A stretch of DNA of 64,000 nucleotides, taken from NCBI RefSeq assembly GCF_002896555.1, contig NZ_MNLH01000001.1, forward strand, positions 248,001-312,000, written 5' to 3'. The notes under the pieces were generated by a model. It made no database searches and was not told the origin of the DNA. It worked only from the letters and a program-made list of their open reading frames with translations. Origin of the DNA: Gardnerella coleohominis (GTDB lineage Bacteria > Actinomycetota > Actinomycetes > Actinomycetales > Bifidobacteriaceae). This document shows, piece by piece, positions 56,437 through 64,000 of this stretch; position 1 is the first letter of the stretch; each line of letters opens with the position of its first letter. Made by a program: the position numbers and the translations under genes.

Positions 56437-59049
56437 CTATAATTTTGACACTAAATCGTTTAGTGCTTTGTCGAATTCAGACATTCTGTTTTCTTGATTA
56501 AAGAATGGAAGACCTATAATCTTGTATCCTCTTCCTAAAATATCGTTAATCTTGTAGTTGTTCTCAATCTGCCCTAAGAATTTTTCTTTCCACTCATCTT
56601 CAAATAAAAGTTGACTACCTTTAGGCTCAACATATGCTTGATATGTTTTAACATCCTCATACTCTTTCTCACGAATAAAGAGCAAGAAATCAGGCTCAAA
56701 ACGTTCGCCTGAATCAAACGAATAAATGGCAAGCTCAGGGATTCTCTCATTCCTAATAAGATAGTATTCAAGTCCTTTTGCTTTAAGCTTTGGCTCAATA
56801 GTTGACTTAAAATATTTTACTAACAGTTTTTCTTCGCTCGTACCATAATTGTCTGTAAAAACGTACCAAGGTTCATCTACAAGATTCATGCGATAATCAG
56901 CGTTAGCGCAGTTGTTTTGCGAGTCACCATGACCACCGTCTTCAGTAATTGAATTAAGCGATATCTTTTTGTCATGTAAAACATTTTTAAGCATGTGCGG
57001 CTTAAACACAGTACTTCCAACAAACTCTTGTTTAATAGTCGCAATATATGATGCGATTTGCGAAAAAGCTTTCTTACAAGCTTCAAATAAATCTTTACCG
57101 CTTATACTATCTTGAGTTTGCGTAATCTCTAAAATAGAGTTTCCAAGATAATTATCCGAGGTTAAAAACTCTTTTAATGAAGTAACATTAGGATATTTAT
57201 CTTTTATAACATTAAAGCAGAGTTCTGGGTAGCAGGATGCTGCGCCAGATAAAATATTATAATCAATATCCTTAAAAGATTTCGATACTGGTTTTGCAAT
57301 TAAATTATTAACATTCTCAGTTTCACCAAAAAGGTTTACTACTTTCCCGTATACAGATTTTTGCGAGTAACGGTATATTTTTGTTTTCAAGCTATCTTCA
57401 ATAGTTGTGATATTCGCACGACCTCGAGGCAAGCGTTCATTAGAGTAGACGTATGATCTTTGGTAAAATTCAGAAGTCTTAAAATCTTCTTTAAGCGTAT
57501 ATTCACGAGTAATCGGGTTTTCTGCTTGTAAACCAGTTGCAATAAGTGCCTGTTTTAGCTCAGCAATGTAGCTTGAATCGTTCAGACTATGGAAAAGCAT
57601 TGTTTCCAGAATACGATAATCGTTCGTAAGATCACCATCAAACTTACGCTTATATTTAAGGTCTTTGTCGCCTTCATATACGAATGGACAGTAGCGTGCT
57701 CCACGACCAATCAGTTGAGCCTCTTTAATCGTATAGGAGCCAATCTGATCTGCTTTACCACTGCCTTGTCTACTATCATACAAGCGCACAATATCGAAGA
57801 GATTTAGAACATCCCAGCCTTCATTGAGCATGTCAACAGCAAAAATAAGGCGGATGTGATTATCCTTGTCTTCGAGTGAGTTCACTTTAATTTGGTTAGC
57901 ATCGTTATCGTCTGAAGATCCGTTCATGATGATTGTGTTATCTTCAGCAAAAGAGTTCTTAAGGCTATGCTCCAAGTTTTCGAGAGTGTCATCTTTTTCT
58001 TCAAAATAAGCTATAGCCTTAGAAAGAAGCGGAATGTTAGCACTGCGTAAAGCCATAATCTCATAGCTTGTAAGTTCCTCTAATTTTTTGAAAAACTCGT
58101 CATGGAAAGCTTCAGACTCTTTAATCTTTTGCGACTTAAGCATAATAACTGGTTTAATATTCAGTTTTAAGTCCGCAAAAAGATAACGACGATATTCACT
58201 TAAGATAAGAGCTATAAGTGTACGATCCCAGAGATTCGTATCAGTCGCAAAATTCTGGAAGTCTTTAGTGTAACCACTTTCACGGAATCGCTCCAGTGGA
58301 TAATTGTATACGATTTTATCAGCATATTTTGCAAGCACGTTTTTATCTTTAAGATCAGCTGTAGCTGTAAATTCCAGTAGAACACTGTCTTTATTAGAAG
58401 TAAAAGCATTATTAACTGTGTATTCCCAGCTTTTCTCAGCATCTTCTTCAGTACTAGTCTTTTTCTTCGTATAAGAATTAATATGATGGCTTTCGTCCGA
58501 AATAAAAACGATTTTATCATTCTCAAAATCAGTATATGTTGGCGCGTTTTCTTTAGCAAACCACATATCCGTATGTAGCTTTTGAGTGGTAGTAAACAGC
58601 AGCTCAATATCATCATCTAGAACCGTATCACTAAACCGGTCTACTTTTTTCACTTTAATCTTCATACCAAGATAGGAAAGATTATCAGCAAAAAGATACT
58701 TCGATGAAAGCGCGTTCAAAAAGTTTTCTTCCGTCTTTTTCAAAATATTCGTTTGATTCACAAAGAAAAGAAACTTACGATAACCTTTTGTGTAAAGATA
58801 GAGGATAAGCCCTGCCATCATCACCGTTTTACCAGAGCCTGTTGCCATGTGAAAAAGAGTATGAATCTGCTTATTCTTACGCAAACCATCTTTTTCAAAA
58901 TAGGTAACGAAATATTGGAAAGCCTCTTTTTGATACTCTCGCAAAACAATATTTTGAGATAAACTATGCTCAATAATATCTGGCATAGGCGCAAGCTCAT
59001 TAATCTCTTTAAGCGTATCAAGTTTTTCGTATAAGAATGATTCAGCCAT
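56437..59049 (-). CDS. res: type III restriction enzyme helicase-nuclease subunit (Res)
   Basis: An 870-aa superfamily 2 translocase with nuclease. Walker A is MATGSGKT (68-75), the DEAH-like box is DESHH (185-189), motif VI is QLIGRGARY (around 450), and a PD-(D/E)xK nuclease site is visible near the C terminus (PD at about 786 and EPK at 808-810). Such Res subunits cut DNA when two unmethylated sites in opposite orientation are met during ATP-driven travel. It begins 3 nt after mod with GAGGAGG inside the mod end. Catalytic residues appear intact, so it should be active. Confidence 0.9.
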   Translation of the reverse strand: MAESFLYEKLDTLKEINELAPMPDIIEHSLSQNIVLREYQKEAFQYFVTYFEKDGLRKNKQIHTLFHMATGSGKTVMMAGLILYLYTKGYRKFLFFVNQTNILKKTEENFLNALSSKYLFADNLSYLGMKIKVKKVDRFSDTVLDDDIELLFTTTQKLHTDMWFAKENAPTYTDFENDKIVFISDESHHINSYTKKKTSTEEDAEKSWEYTVNNAFTSNKDSVLLEFTATADLKDKNVLAKYADKIVYNYPLERFRESGYTKDFQNFATDTNLWDRTLIALILSEYRRYLFADLKLNIKPVIMLKSQKIKESEAFHDEFFKKLEELTSYEIMALRSANIPLLSKAIAYFEEKDDTLENLEHSLKNSFAEDNTIIMNGSSDDNDANQIKVNSLEDKDNHIRLIFAVDMLNEGWDVLNLFDIVRLYDSRQGSGKADQIGSYTIKEAQLIGRGARYCPFVYEGDKDLKYKRKFDGDLTNDYRILETMLFHSLNDSSYIAELKQALIATGLQAENPITREYTLKEDFKTSEFYQRSYVYSNERLPRGRANITTIEDSLKTKIYRYSQKSVYGKVVNLFGETENVNNLIAKPVSKSFKDIDYNILSGAASCYPELCFNVIKDKYPNVTSLKEFLTSDNYLGNSILEITQTQDSISGKDLFEACKKAFSQIASYIATIKQEFVGSTVFKPHMLKNVLHDKKISLNSITEDGGHGDSQNNCANADYRMNLVDEPWYVFTDNYGTSEEKLLVKYFKSTIEPKLKAKGLEYYLIRNERIPELAIYSFDSGERFEPDFLLFIREKEYEDVKTYQAYVEPKGSQLLFEDEWKEKFLGQIENNYKINDILGRGYKIIGLPFFNQENRMSEFDKALNDLVSKL

Positions 59050-59052
59050 GGA

Positions 59053-60963
59053 TCAAGCCTCCTCATAGAAAGACTTCGTAAAGGCTTTATCGGCATCACT
59101 GATTTGATAACTTTCATCATCCATATCTGAAGCATTAACGTACAGCTTGTTCTTATCTACAAGCTTGATGAGTGCCTGTTTCTTTTCTTCTAACGTTAGG
59201 TTCTCAAAGTCTTTATCTGCATCCGCGAGTTCCTGCTTGGTAAGATAAGGCACAATACGCTCATCTGCGTAAATAGTAGCTTTTACGCTTTCAATAGTAT
59301 CTTCAGTCGCATTTTGAATAGTGGTAATAAGCGTGTTCGCGTCTTCTTTAAGCTCGCAATAAACGAAAGAGCCGCCACCATGCCAGTTTTGAACTTTAGA
59401 AATACCGCCTTGTTCGCCTTCAAGAACTTTCTTCAAACGTTCAACAGTTATGTCTTGAATGTAATCCATTTGTTCAACACCAATATATCGGCGGCCCATT
59501 TTATGAGAAACCGCAGCAGTGGTGCCAGAGCCAAGATGGAAGTCAAGGACGAGGTCTCCTTCGTTGGTACCAAGAGTTAAGATTCGCTCAATTAAACGTT
59601 CGGGCTTTGGAGTTCCAAACACTGAAATAGAATTAATAGCTTTAACTTCTTTCATAGCATCTTGGTTATGACCAACCTCGGTGTATTTCCATATTGTCAT
59701 TGAAGTCATACCTTGTTTGACCTCAGATAAAAAGCGCTTAATACGTGGCGTATTGTTGCCGTCTTTACCGAACCAGATGCGGTTATCTGCGACAAATTCT
59801 GCAAAACGCTCTTTGCTTAATACCCAGCTTCTTCCTTTAGGCGGATTAACCACTCTTCCTGATGGTGTAATAATCGGATAGTCAGAATTTGCTGAATAGG
59901 TTTTAACTGACAAGTTGTCAGATTGCCAATCTCCTCGCGGATCATTATCAGGGTTTTTATAACGCACATCCATCTCTGCATTTCTATGTAACAAATTTGG
60001 ACGCCAAATGTCTTTATTCTTTGCGTAGAGCAAAATAAAGTCATGATTATCAGAAAGCCATTTTGCATCATTTTGAGGAGCATATTTTTTTTCCCAAATT
60101 ACAGTGTTAACAAAGTTATCACGATTAAATATGTCATCTATTAAAACCTTAAGATAATGGCTTTCATGATCGTCACAAGATATCCAAATTGTACCATCTT
60201 CTCTTAGTAGTCTTCTCGCAAGTTCCAGCCTATTTTTCATAAATGTTAGCCATGTGGAATGGTTGAACGAGTCGTTGTAGTTAAAGCTGTCATTGCCAGT
60301 GTTATAAGGTGGATCAATATATATGCATTTTACTTTGCCTTCGTAGCGTTTAAGCAGGCTTGCTAATGCAATAAGGTTGTTTCCTTTGATAATTAAATTA
60401 TCATCATCGTTAAGCGTGATACCTGTTTCTTCTTCAACGTGAATTGTATTAGGGTCTAGTTCTCCAGTTAAATCTTTTTCACCAACGGAGGTGTAACGTT
60501 TTGCATTCGTGAATACTTTAGGTGCAAGCATGCGCGAAATCTCGTCACTCGCTATTGTTTCGTTGTAGAAAATCTCGCTTCGTTTTTGGTCGTCTTTATC
60601 TTGACCGCCTTCCAGCACGCAATCCTTGTAAGGGAAGTCGAGCACAACATCGTTTGTTTGCGAGATAAAATTACCGTTATGCGTAAGCCCAATTTTGTTT
60701 GTGTAAGCCGTGTAAGAGTCAGGCAAGAATTCCTTTGATTCCATGAACCAAGCAAACTTTTGCTTATCGAAAACGAGTGTGCCTTGAACGTTTTTGAAGA
60801 AGGTTTCTTTTACGTCTTCGTTTGAGAGGAGAAGGGTGAGCAAATTCTCACTCATTGCCATAACATCACTGTACACAGCAGCTTTAAGAAGCTTACCATC
60901 TTCGGCTTTGTATTTATCGTTTGTAAGTAGTAAGTCTGCTACCGTGTCAAAAATGTTCTTCAT
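59053..60963 (-). CDS. mod: type III site-specific DNA methyltransferase (Mod)
   Basis: A 636-aa N6-adenine methyltransferase of the beta class: catalytic DPPYNTG comes first (about residue 217) and the SAM-binding DFHLGSGTTAA later (about 475), with the target-recognition region between (about 290-440). It modifies the host copies of the recognition site and supplies specificity to Res. ATG 60963 (TGATG overlap with the XRE stop) is preferred to GTG 60966 because AGGTG is then well spaced. The reading frame is intact and no simple repeat tract for phase variation was seen. Confidence 0.92.
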   Translation of the reverse strand: MKNIFDTVADLLLTNDKYKAEDGKLLKAAVYSDVMAMSENLLTLLLSNEDVKETFFKNVQGTLVFDKQKFAWFMESKEFLPDSYTAYTNKIGLTHNGNFISQTNDVVLDFPYKDCVLEGGQDKDDQKRSEIFYNETIASDEISRMLAPKVFTNAKRYTSVGEKDLTGELDPNTIHVEEETGITLNDDDNLIIKGNNLIALASLLKRYEGKVKCIYIDPPYNTGNDSFNYNDSFNHSTWLTFMKNRLELARRLLREDGTIWISCDDHESHYLKVLIDDIFNRDNFVNTVIWEKKYAPQNDAKWLSDNHDFILLYAKNKDIWRPNLLHRNAEMDVRYKNPDNDPRGDWQSDNLSVKTYSANSDYPIITPSGRVVNPPKGRSWVLSKERFAEFVADNRIWFGKDGNNTPRIKRFLSEVKQGMTSMTIWKYTEVGHNQDAMKEVKAINSISVFGTPKPERLIERILTLGTNEGDLVLDFHLGSGTTAAVSHKMGRRYIGVEQMDYIQDITVERLKKVLEGEQGGISKVQNWHGGGSFVYCELKEDANTLITTIQNATEDTIESVKATIYADERIVPYLTKQELADADKDFENLTLEEKKQALIKLVDKNKLYVNASDMDDESYQISDADKAFTKSFYEEA

Positions 60964-61214
60964 CACTTCACCTCATTGTTCTTTACCTGTTTTACTTCGC
61001 AAATGTCTTTGATGTCGCATTCCAAGTATTGACAGATGCGTAGTAGTGTCTCTGTATTCACGTTTTCACCTTTGCTAATTCTAGCTATGGAAGCTGATGA
61101 TATTCCAGCATCACGTTTTAAGTCCTCTTTCTTTTTCTGCCTATCAATAAGCAGCTTCCACAAATGCGTGTAATCAAGTTCAATCTGTAACTGTTTTTTG
61201 TTAGTGTTTGTCAT
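60963..61214 (-). CDS. XRE-family transcriptional regulator
   Basis: An 83-aa helix-turn-helix protein of the Cro/C1 (XRE) type: DLKRDAGISSASIARISKGENVNTETLLRICQYLECDIKDI covers the five-helix domain. It starts 1 nt after the DUF2326 gene stop (GGGGAAAG upstream) and its own stop touches the mod start. Sitting between the ATPase module and mod, it is placed to control mod/res expression, like the controller proteins of many restriction systems, so that methylation precedes cutting. This role is inferred. Confidence 0.85.
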   Translation of the reverse strand: MTNTNKKQLQIELDYTHLWKLLIDRQKKKEDLKRDAGISSASIARISKGENVNTETLLRICQYLECDIKDICEVKQVKNNEVK

Positions 61215-61215
61215 A

Positions 61216-62853
61216 TTATTTCTTTCCCCACTCTTTTCCAAATAATGCTTCTTCGTTACTGTCAAGGCGTAGGCATCTGCTGTTTTTTATAATCTCTTTT
61301 GCATTACCGTTGTATTTGTCAATTTCATCAAGCGCGATGAAGATTTGCTTATTTTTAATCGCGTTATAGTGTGCGAGTATTCGATTTACTGCTTCTGTTT
61401 CTATTTGCTTAAACAGGAAAGAGTCCTCCATTATAACAGGCAGTTTTGAATGCTCTAACAACGCAAGATCGAAACTTAAAAGACTTCTATAACCTGAACC
61501 AGTACCAGTATCATCAGCAATCGCATAACTATACGAATCAATATTTTTCAGACTAAGTTTTGGAGGATTCCTTTTCTCATCAGTAAAACTTTCATCAACC
61601 TTTTTCAAGTAATTATTAATTGACTTTTCTATTTGATTAAGAAGATTTTTTGTGGTTTCTTCTACGATACCTTGAGTCTTTTTGAGAGTTTCCCTATTTT
61701 CTTCCTTTACCAAATAGTTTTTGTTCGCATTCTGAAGACTTGAAATTTCAGCTTTTAACTCATGATATGTTTGAGCAGTTGCTGCCGTAATGCTAGGAGC
61801 AGTAGTGATATTAATTATTTGCTCATCTAGGTGGTTGAGCCTGACGTTAACGATTCTCAATTTTTCTCTAGTAGCTTTGATCTCATCAGTTACTTGCTTA
61901 GTGAGCAGTTTCTTAATGCCCGCATGAAAACCTTCAATTTTAGTAAGATAATCAATGTCCAATTCAGGTACAAACTCTTTTAATTGTTCAAAGTCTGCTT
62001 TATTAAAACGTTCACTTCCAATAGCATGATTATTAATGAGAGCGTTTAACCGATTAGTTAAAATGGTTCGTTGCCTGTATATAGGTGTTTGTTCTCGTTT
62101 TAACTCAGCGACAATTTTTGCTTGTTCCTCGGTTAATTCTGATGGTAACTTTTCTCCAAAAGAATTCTGAACCTCTTTTAGTTGTTCTTCTAATTCCTGG
62201 ATTTTTTTAGCGTTGTTTTCAAAATCATTCTTACTAGAAGCAATATTCAACTGATAAACAGAAGATGCTGTTTTGGCTGCAGCGAGCGCATTTCTAGCGT
62301 TTTCTTCGTTTTCTAACGCATTTTTTACAGGAATTAACATATCAAAAAGAGCTAGCAGTCTAACAATGCCGCTGCGATGAGTGTCTGTCCTATGTCTTGA
62401 CAGCGGAAGTGTGGGCTTGTCGTTATCTCTTTGCCAGATTCTAAATGTTGGGCTTACTGCGTCACGCCAGCTAATTCCTATTGAGTCTATTTCGTATGCG
62501 TGGGATAGCATTTCGCGATAGTCTCTGATTGACATAGAGTTCAACGGTTGATAATTTTCATTGCAGCCTAATACCTCATTATGATCTTTTGTTCCACGAA
62601 TGTAGTAGTGCTTTTTACCGTTGAAGTTAAAAGCGAAACTGAAACTATGATCGCCTATATGGGTTTTAACGTCTTTGGAAAGGTTTAAGTAGTCATCTCC
62701 ACCAAAAACGAAATCTAGAATCATTAGGAATGTGCTTTTGCCGATAGAGTTTGTAGCACCTTCAGTGCCGAGCACAACGTTAAGGCCACTATTAAATCTA
62801 ATCGGCTGTGGAGCGCTTTCCTTAAATTTGTCACAATATAATTCAGTTAACAC
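61216..62853 (-). CDS. DUF2326 SMC-like ATPase, putative ABC-3C ATPase
   Basis: A 545-aa ATPase with an SMC/RecN-like layout: N-terminal Walker A GATNSIGKST (about residues 31-40), a long coiled coil (about 170-400), and a C-terminal half with a signature-like segment (GSGYRSLLSFDLALL) and Walker B VIMEDSFLF. This matches DUF2326 proteins, which are the ATPases of ABC-three-component (ABC-3C) conflict systems. GTG start at 62853 overlaps the small middle gene by 11 nt. ABC-3C ATPases are thought to act on nucleic acids; the trigger is unknown. Confidence 0.82.
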   Translation of the reverse strand: MLTELYCDKFKESAPQPIRFNSGLNVVLGTEGATNSIGKSTFLMILDFVFGGDDYLNLSKDVKTHIGDHSFSFAFNFNGKKHYYIRGTKDHNEVLGCNENYQPLNSMSIRDYREMLSHAYEIDSIGISWRDAVSPTFRIWQRDNDKPTLPLSRHRTDTHRSGIVRLLALFDMLIPVKNALENEENARNALAAAKTASSVYQLNIASSKNDFENNAKKIQELEEQLKEVQNSFGEKLPSELTEEQAKIVAELKREQTPIYRQRTILTNRLNALINNHAIGSERFNKADFEQLKEFVPELDIDYLTKIEGFHAGIKKLLTKQVTDEIKATREKLRIVNVRLNHLDEQIINITTAPSITAATAQTYHELKAEISSLQNANKNYLVKEENRETLKKTQGIVEETTKNLLNQIEKSINNYLKKVDESFTDEKRNPPKLSLKNIDSYSYAIADDTGTGSGYRSLLSFDLALLEHSKLPVIMEDSFLFKQIETEAVNRILAHYNAIKNKQIFIALDEIDKYNGNAKEIIKNSRCLRLDSNEEALFGKEWGKK

Positions 62854-63073
62854 GATACAAAACCCCCAGTTTTTCGTCTAATTTAATCTTTCCTAAAGCA
62901 TATAAGCAAATAAGTGTGTCAATATACTCATCTGTGGATGGTCGTTTATTTAGAGGAATTTTTGTGTAAAGACTCAACGGAGTGTATTGATGACCACTTA
63001 AAGCCGTTAGTACTGGTACGAAATATGAAAAAGTGGATTTTTCAAAAGGAACAGCCTTACTCGGATACTTCAC
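62843..63073 (-). CDS. small ABC-3C middle-component-like protein
   Basis: A 76-aa protein (84 if started at ATG 63097). The best start is GTG 63073, giving MKYPSKAVPFEKSTFSYFVPVL, a form that resembles the N termini of ABC-3C middle components; AGGTG lies just upstream. It overlaps the upstream gene by 17 nt and the ATPase by 11 nt, so translation is tightly coupled. No catalytic residue is apparent. The name is by position and resemblance, not proven. Confidence 0.6.
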   Translation of the reverse strand: MKYPSKAVPFEKSTFSYFVPVLTALSGHQYTPLSLYTKIPLNKRPSTDEYIDTLICLYALGKIKLDEKLGVLYRVN

Positions 63074-64000
63074 CAAACACCTCACAGTTCTGTACAAAGA
63101 ATGCTGTAATAACTAAAGCTTCCTGCGAATTTTCAGGTACTCCAGCGTGCCTTGCAATCCAGTTTTTAATACCGTAAAAAATTTGCCGCTGATCGTCAGT
63201 TTTTTCAGCCACTTCTTTGTAACAAGAAGATACTTGATCACAAATTTTGCTAAAGCGTTTAGTAGAGCCATTATCAAGACTTTCAAAAACAGATCGTACA
63301 TAAAAGTAGTACGCGTCAGCTAATGATTTAATTGAGTCTGCCAGCACCCATTCTTCTTTTTTGATTTTTTGCGTAACCTTCTTCGGACTCCAGTTTTCAG
63401 GTCTATTCTTCTTTAATGTCTCATCCTTCGGTTTTTCTACGAGCTCATTAAGAACATCTTTTATTTGAGAAGCGAGATTATTATTTTCAAAAACCTGTTC
63501 GATTTCTTGCTTCAACATGTAGTCTTTATAAATTTTTCTCAGCTTTTCCCAGCTTTCCGGCTCTGAACCACCTTTTCCTTTTTTATAGTTTTCTTTTCGA
63601 TAGCAAGTGACACAAATCAGTATTCGTTCCATTTCATTAGAATCGGGTGTTTCAGAAAACTCAACAGGATCATAGAGAGCAGTAGTACTTGTTCCATAAC
63701 CAATCGTTAAATTATTGGTATGGCAAATAGGGCAAGTGTTATCTGAAATGTGAATGAGCCATCCATCATTAGAATCTAAATCAACAGACCTTAGCTTATT
63801 TTTCAAACAGCACGCATATAGAAATGTGTTTGAAAGGAATTGAGCTAGAGTTTCTTTTTTGCATAGTAAAAGCAATTCATTCTTTTGTGCCGCAGAAACC
63901 TCGGGATCATCTTGAATAAGGTCATGCATTTCTTGGAGGAGGTCATTGACTTTATATTCTATGAGTTCTTTTTCTATATCTTTAAATTCAGCAAGCGCAG
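63057..64000 (-). CDS. ABC-3C-type zinc-motif protein (5' partial)
   Basis: The frame is open to the right edge of the window (the last codons before the edge read ALAEFKDIEKELIEY), so the true N terminus lies outside; 314 residues are visible. It has a C-x2-C (CPIC) and a second C-x2-C (CVTC) about 50 residues apart, a zinc-binding treble-clef-like arrangement, and a helical C-terminal domain ending QNCEVFGEVSE. In ABC-3C systems the first gene carries the effector and a C-terminal domain; that the visible part is such a domain is inference. It is the first visible gene of the operon. Confidence 0.65.
   Translation of the reverse strand, partial: ALAEFKDIEKELIEYKVNDLLQEMHDLIQDDPEVSAAQKNELLLLCKKETLAQFLSNTFLYACCLKNKLRSVDLDSNDGWLIHISDNTCPICHTNNLTIGYGTSTTALYDPVEFSETPDSNEMERILICVTCYRKENYKKGKGGSEPESWEKLRKIYKDYMLKQEIEQVFENNNLASQIKDVLNELVEKPKDETLKKNRPENWSPKKVTQKIKKEEWVLADSIKSLADAYYFYVRSVFESLDNGSTKRFSKICDQVSSCYKEVAEKTDDQRQIFYGIKNWIARHAGVPENSQEALVITAFFVQNCEVFGEVSE

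Noticed and set aside
59053..60963. Phase-variable mod gene
   Set aside because: No simple sequence repeat tract in the coding region or just upstream that would shift the frame.
55719..61214. Prophage or integrative element carrying the restriction operon
   Set aside because: No integrase, transposase, phage structural gene or tRNA-linked attachment site was seen in the window; transfer remains possible but unsupported.

Overview
The window is bacterial chromosome from a low-GC member of the Bifidobacteriaceae, most likely Gardnerella. Evidence: an actinobacterial gene set (WhiA, DUF3027, a PriA without helicase motifs, a PhoP-type regulator, HrcA-DnaJ with a CIRCE-controlled groL standing alone without groES, transaldolase next to transketolase) in AT-rich DNA. 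No rRNA, tRNA, CRISPR array, transposase or prophage was seen.

Layout. 1-12.9 kb (+) is core: carB end, pyrF, gmk, rpoZ, metK, priA, aroE, rapZ, whiA, pgk, tpiA, secG, with clear hairpin terminators after whiA, pgk and secG. 12.9-18.3 kb is accessory: a HAD phosphatase, four related lipoproteins in an A-B-A-B order, a spacer with repeated octamers, and an AlbA_2-type ATP-binding regulator. 18.3-21.8 kb (-) is tkt-tal. 22-28.2 kb holds hrcA-dnaJ, fmt, serB, an inositol-monophosphatase-like gene and hup. 28.4-41.2 kb (-) holds a flippase-like membrane protein with a kinase-like central part, purB, a serine-hydrolase exoprotein candidate with a tiny coupled partner, a MoxR/DUF58/von Willebrand A operon and ung. 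41.4-52.9 kb holds a LytR_C membrane protein, groL behind a double CIRCE, a WXG100 protein, a TPM protein, a PhoP-type two-component system, a cold-shock protein, DUF3027 and clpC.

From about 53 kb to the right edge the window becomes a defence-type accessory island. A lipoprotein and an Abi/HEPN gene sit between two copies of a degenerate 50-bp direct repeat; a roughly 400-bp array of consecutive hairpins follows; then a tightly packed minus-strand operon reads (in transcription order) zinc-finger protein (runs off the window), small middle protein, DUF2326 SMC-like ATPase, XRE regulator, type III methyltransferase (mod), type III restriction helicase-nuclease (res), unknown 234-aa protein. 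The first three look like an ABC-three-component (ABC-3C) conflict system, apparently welded to a type III restriction-modification system in one overlapping transcription unit. This is the best candidate for an undescribed composite system.

Other points worth a second look: PyrF has lost the catalytic Lys and second Asp of its DxKxxD motif; metK has a long hairpin and tandem-repeat leader; groL has two CIRCE elements whose adjoining arms pair with each other; an identical 14-nt motif lies upstream of both the WXG100 gene and the small gene coupled to the hydrolase. All calls are from reading the sequence only; no database search was run.
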